Source of the DNA: an uncultured Clostridia bacterium
GTDB taxonomy: Bacteria > Bacillota > Clostridia > Lachnospirales > Anaerotignaceae
Length of the DNA: 8,613 nucleotides
Assembly (NCBI GenBank): GCA_937919015.1
Contig: CALFPN010000021.1
Span: forward strand, 1 to 8,613
Direction: 5' to 3'
Positions 6,261 through 8,613 of the stretch are shown here, piece after piece; the stretch's first letter is position 1, and each line of letters opens with the position of its first letter. The notes beneath the pieces are model-generated. The model saw only the letters and a program-made list of their open reading frames with translations, was not told where the DNA came from and did not search any database. Made by a program: the position numbers and the translations under genes.

Positions 6261-6290
6261 GGTGGCAATAACAGAAAGATGGTGGAAAAA

Positions 6291-6692
6291 ATGACGGAAG
6301 TAGTAGCAGCCCTGATCTGGGAGGAAGATAGATTTTTAGCCTGCCAGCGGCCTGCCCATAAGGCAAGGGCGTTGCTGTGGGAATTTGTGGGCGGAAAAGT
6401 GGAGCCAAACGAAACGAAGGAAGAGGCCCTTGTCCGTGAATGTAAAGAAGAACTGGATGTGACCGTTCAAGTGGAGGATGTGTTCATGGAAGTGACCCAT
6501 GCATATCCCGATCTGACGGTACATCTGACCCTGTTCCATGCAAGGATCGCAGAAGGGACACCGAAAAAACTGGAGCATAACGATATTCGCTGGATCACAG
6601 TGGAAGAGATAGACCAGTTTCCCTTCTGTCCGGCTGATGAAGAAATTTTGAAGGAACTGAAGAGAAGGGGGAAGAAAAATGTTCAGAGATAA
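6291..6692 (+). CDS. NUDIX hydrolase, MutT-like
   Basis: This 133-residue enzyme hydrolyses nucleoside diphosphates linked to another moiety and resembles MutT-type nucleotide-pool sanitisers, small cytosolic proteins of about 130 residues. The Nudix box runs from G35 to V57 as G-x5-E-x7-RECKEELDV, with all metal-binding glutamates present and the usual late glycine replaced by aspartate. Start choice: ATG 6291 gives MTEVVAALIW, the usual family N-terminus, with GGTGG at 6281-6285; ATG 6279 is four codons upstream and possible, but would leave only about 12 nt of leader. The coding end overlaps the SDR gene by 14 bp, so translation is probably coupled. Substrate (8-oxo-dGTP or another nucleotide) is unproven. 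Confidence 0.88.
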   Translation: MTEVVAALIWEEDRFLACQRPAHKARALLWEFVGGKVEPNETKEEALVRECKEELDVTVQVEDVFMEVTHAYPDLTVHLTLFHARIAEGTPKKLEHNDIRWITVEEIDQFPFCPADEEILKELKRRGKKNVQR

Positions 6693-7383
6693 AGTGGTGG
6701 TTGTGACCGGCGGTGTGAAAGGGATCGGTAAATGTATCTGTGAGGAATTTGAAAAGGCCGGCGCAAAGGTCTGCATCATTGATATTCTGGACAACCCCTA
6801 TTTCGTGGGGGATATTGCAAAGGAAGAAGTTTTGCGGGAATTTGCCGACAAAGTGATTGCGGAACATGGGAAGGTGGATGTTCTGGTGAATAATGCCCTG
6901 CCTTTCATGAAGGGGATCGACAGCTGTTCCTATGATGAATTCAATTATGCCCTGCAGGTGGGGGTGACAGCACCGTTCTATTTGACAAAGCTGTTCCTGC
7001 CCTATTTTGCAGAGGGGGCGAGCATTGTCAATATGTCTTCCAGTCGGGACCGCATGAGCCAGCCCTTTACGGAAAGCTATACAGCGGCAAAGGGCGGTAT
7101 TGCAGCCCTGACCCATGCTTTGGCGGTAAGCCTTGCGGGAAAGGTGCGGGTCAATTCCATTTCCCCCGGCTGGATCGATACGGATTATGAAGAATATGAC
7201 GGTGCCGATGCCCTGCAGCATCCTGTGGGCCGTGTGGGCAACCCCATGGATATTGCCAATATGGTGCTGTTCCTGTGTTCTGATAAGGCAGGCTTCATCA
7301 CCGGCGAAAATATCTGCATTGACGGCGGTATGACTAAGCAGATGATCTATCACAACGACTGTGGCTGGAAGTTGGAGATTTAA
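6679..7383 (+). CDS. Short-chain dehydrogenase/reductase (SDR), NAD-preferring
   Basis: This 234-residue oxidoreductase is a classical SDR with a Rossmann fold. It shows the cofactor loop TGGVKGIG (10-17), the structural NNA (71-73), active-site serine around S121, and YTAAK with Y134 and K138. D35 at the end of the second strand (CIID) favours NAD(H) over NADP(H). NSISPGWIDT and the C-terminal FITGENICIDGG are typical of the family. It should oxidise or reduce a small alcohol or ketone; the substrate is not predictable, and the ENICIDGG ending is shared by FabG-like and sugar/secondary-alcohol SDRs. AGGGGGA at 6666-6672 lies six bases before the ATG, inside the end of the NUDIX gene. The stop codon forms part of the terminator stem shared with the aldo/keto reductase gene. 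Confidence 0.92.
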   Translation: MFRDKVVVVTGGVKGIGKCICEEFEKAGAKVCIIDILDNPYFVGDIAKEEVLREFADKVIAEHGKVDVLVNNALPFMKGIDSCSYDEFNYALQVGVTAPFYLTKLFLPYFAEGASIVNMSSSRDRMSQPFTESYTAAKGGIAALTHALAVSLAGKVRVNSISPGWIDTDYEEYDGADALQHPVGRVGNPMDIANMVLFLCSDKAGFITGENICIDGGMTKQMIYHNDCGWKLEI

Positions 7384-7427
7384 ACAAGAAAATGCTATCT
7401 CATTTGGGATAGCATTTTCTTGTTTAA
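7380..7427. terminator. Bidirectional terminator containing both stop codons
   Basis: A perfect 20-bp stem (7380-7399 with 7408-7427, eight-base loop) lies between convergent genes. The core is GCTATC/GATAGC, flanked by A-rich and T-rich arms that give a U-rich run in both directions. The plus-strand stop (7381-7383) pairs base for base with the minus-strand stop (7424-7426). Confidence 0.93.
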
Positions 7428-8380
7428 TACATAATCACCGCACGAACGGGGCAGACGGGGCTACAATACCCGCAGGTCAGGCATTTATCGTGGTCCACTT
7501 CTGCCAAACCGTTTTCGCCCCAATAGATGGCACCAGCGGGACAGGCGGCCTTACATGCGCCGCAGCCTTCGCAGTCCTCGTGGTTGATATGGACTTTTTT
7601 CTTGGAAACATCGGGGTTATAATCCTTTGGCATTGTTCCTTTCAGGAAGGATAACAGATCGTCCACATCTGCGATTTTCCCGAAACCGATCATGACGGAT
7701 TCAATTTCCGGCTGAGAGAAAACATAGCGCAGGGCTTCCTGATAATGGCTGGTCAGGCTTCCGCCGCCGAAGGCCTTCATGGAAAATACGCCTTTGCCTG
7801 CGGCGTGGCAGGCCTGGATGGCTTCCATCATTTCTTCCCTTGTGGCGAACTGGTCGCCTTTGCGGATGCCCAGCCCGGCATAATTGATGAGGGGGAAGAC
7901 CACATCCAGTGCGGGGATTTTTGCGGCAGACATGGTGATGTCCACATGGTGGGTGGAAAGACCGATGGCGCGAACAAGGCCCTTTGCTTTTGCGTCCTTC
8001 AGGGCTTCCCATGCACCCTGCCGTTCTTCCAGCTGTCCCGAGCGGACTTCATGCATCAGGAAAATATCGATGACATCGCGGCTCAGTTCCTTTCTGGCCT
8101 CCAGAATGGCCTCCATCATGCCGTCGTAGTCGGCGGAAAGGGATTTGGAGCAGATGACCAGGCCGTCCATATCTCCCTTTTCCAGTGCTTTCCTGATATA
8201 GGGATACGCGCGGTAATACTGGGCGGTATCGATGAAGTTGATCCCGTTTTGATATGCATATCTAATGATTTCGGCACCTTTTTCCACGGGCAGGGCCAGC
8301 TGGCTGGGGCCCATGGGCAGAACGCCGAAGCCGGCGATACTGACTTCAATGCCGGTGCGGCCGAGAGTCGTTTTTTTCAT
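7424..8380 (-). CDS. Aldo/keto reductase with C-terminal 2x[4Fe-4S] ferredoxin domain
   Basis: This 318-residue fusion joins an AKR TIM barrel (about residues 1-250) to a bacterial ferredoxin module (about 262-318). The barrel begins TTLGRTGIEVSIAGFG and has the tetrad D51 (NFIDTA), Y55 or Y56, K79 (ICSKS) and H110 (FLMHEV). Two complete CxxCxxCxxxCP motifs occur at C270/C273/C276/C280 and C300/C303/C306/C310. Such ferredoxin-type AKRs are typical of anaerobes and probably couple carbonyl/alcohol chemistry to ferredoxin electrons; the substrate is unknown. Start 8380 is chosen because the minus strand carries GGAGG (plus 8389-8393) eight bases upstream; ATGs at 8395 and 8413 are in frame, but 8395 overlaps this ribosome binding site. 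It is a single-gene unit, convergent with the SDR. Confidence 0.93.
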   Translation of the reverse strand: MKKTTLGRTGIEVSIAGFGVLPMGPSQLALPVEKGAEIIRYAYQNGINFIDTAQYYRAYPYIRKALEKGDMDGLVICSKSLSADYDGMMEAILEARKELSRDVIDIFLMHEVRSGQLEERQGAWEALKDAKAKGLVRAIGLSTHHVDITMSAAKIPALDVVFPLINYAGLGIRKGDQFATREEMMEAIQACHAAGKGVFSMKAFGGGSLTSHYQEALRYVFSQPEIESVMIGFGKIADVDDLLSFLKGTMPKDYNPDVSKKKVHINHEDCEGCGACKAACPAGAIYWGENGLAEVDHDKCLTCGYCSPVCPVRAVIMY

Positions 8381-8395
8381 TTTGGATTCCTCCAT

Positions 8396-8418
8396 TCGAA
8401 ATAAAGTGGTCATTTCGA
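8396..8418. promoter_or_regulatory. Inverted repeat over the predicted AKR transcription start
   Basis: TCGAAAT (8396-8402) and ATTTCGA (8412-8418) form perfect 7-bp arms separated by nine bases. The repeat abuts the -10 box and covers the predicted start near 8411, a good position for a repressor site. It is short enough that chance cannot be ruled out. Confidence 0.45.
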
Positions 8419-8423
8419 TTATA
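8418..8423 (-). promoter_or_regulatory. Consensus -10 box for the aldo/keto reductase gene
   Basis: The minus strand reads TATAAT here, a perfect -10. At 17 bp the -35 position reads TTTCCT, a poor match. The leader would be about 31 nt. The -35 region lies in the tail of the adjoining terminator. Confidence 0.5.
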
Positions 8424-8436
8424 AGATAAATACGAC

Positions 8437-8470
8437 AAAAAGGAAAGGCTCTCCCGAATAGGAAAGCCTT
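8437..8470 (-). terminator. Minus-strand terminator of an off-window gene
   Basis: Read on the minus strand, AAGGCTTTCC (8470-8461), loop TATTCG and GGAGAGCCTT (8454-8445) form a 10-bp stem with one G-U wobble, followed by TTCCTTTTT-type tail sequence. On the plus strand the wobble becomes a C-A mismatch, which splits the stem. This polarity suggests it ends a minus-strand gene beyond the right edge. Confidence 0.65.
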
Positions 8471-8488
8471 GTTTTGTTTGCAGTTCTG

Positions 8489-8613
8489 CTGGAAACCTTT
8501 CTTTTCTTGGGAAAAGGTTTCCAGACTTTCCCCAAACCCTACAAGCCTTTGAAAAGGCTTGACCGAAACTTTTATTTGCCTTCGGCGTCGCAGAAACGAT
8601 AGTTTCTGCCATT
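8489..8613. repeat. Modular palindromic repeat block
   Basis: Three perfect inverted repeats follow each other: CTGGAAACCTTT arms at 8489-8500/8513-8524 (12-base loop), CAAGCCTTT arms at 8542-8550/8553-8561 (two-base centre) and GCAGAAAC arms at 8590-8597/8602-8609 (loop GATA). A small GCC-TTC-GGC hairpin lies at 8578-8586. The block carries no credible coding sequence and is probably a dispersed intergenic repeat cut by the window edge. It shares AGGGTTTGGG (minus strand, 8540-8531) with the palindrome cluster at 17-125. Confidence 0.7.

Noticed and set aside
7745..8404. 219-residue open frame on the plus strand
   Set aside because: It is antisense to the aldo/keto reductase, whose motifs and ribosome binding site are clear.
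8346..8612. 88-residue minus-strand frame at the right edge
   Set aside because: It runs through the palindromic repeats, a terminator and the AKR promoter and leader, and no start signals are visible.

Overview
The window reads as chromosomal DNA from an anaerobic, spore-forming member of the Bacillota, most likely class Clostridia. The reasons are a complete SpoIIP-type sporulation autolysin, two enzymes carrying clostridial-type 2x[4Fe-4S] ferredoxin modules, purine-rich Shine-Dalgarno sequences and intrinsic terminators with long U-tracts. The genus cannot be fixed from the sequence. No rRNA, tRNA, CRISPR array, transposase or phage structural gene is visible. All ten protein genes look intact.

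Layout. Positions 1-145 hold four consecutive palindromes, probably dispersed intergenic repeat modules. A MoxR-like AAA+ ATPase (146-1684) and an EFR1-type flavodoxin/ferredoxin protein (1697-2443) follow on the plus strand and share a bidirectional terminator (2446-2474) with the next gene. Positions 2473-3136 hold two divergent, unrelated Xre-type HTH regulators. The 109 bp between them contains two 19-bp TGACA...TGTCA operators placed around a plus-strand promoter. The plus-strand regulator is followed by spoIIP (3184-4230) and a CmpB-family membrane protein (4259-4699). A promoter inside the end of the CmpB gene starts a HAD phosphatase / family-8 glycosyltransferase pair (4737-6221), closed by a terminator. 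That terminator abuts an extended -10 promoter for an overlapping NUDIX hydrolase / short-chain dehydrogenase pair (6291-7383). A 20-bp stem ends both this pair and the convergent minus-strand aldo/keto reductase with a C-terminal ferredoxin domain (7424-8380). Positions 8443-8613 contain a terminator for an off-window minus-strand gene and further palindromic repeat modules.

How the genes fit together. This is a mosaic of small housekeeping or accessory transcription units rather than one pathway. Two proteins suggest ferredoxin-linked redox metabolism, SpoIIP belongs to engulfment during sporulation, and NUDIX, HAD and SDR enzymes are general metabolite processors. The most notable element is the divergent regulator pair with its two operators and its possible read-through into spoIIP. 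It resembles a compact bistable or autoregulatory switch, but no phage genes accompany it. I see no convincing wholly new multi-gene system. The other points of interest are structural: stop codons that pair with each other in a terminator, a terminator-promoter tandem, and palindromic modules at both ends.
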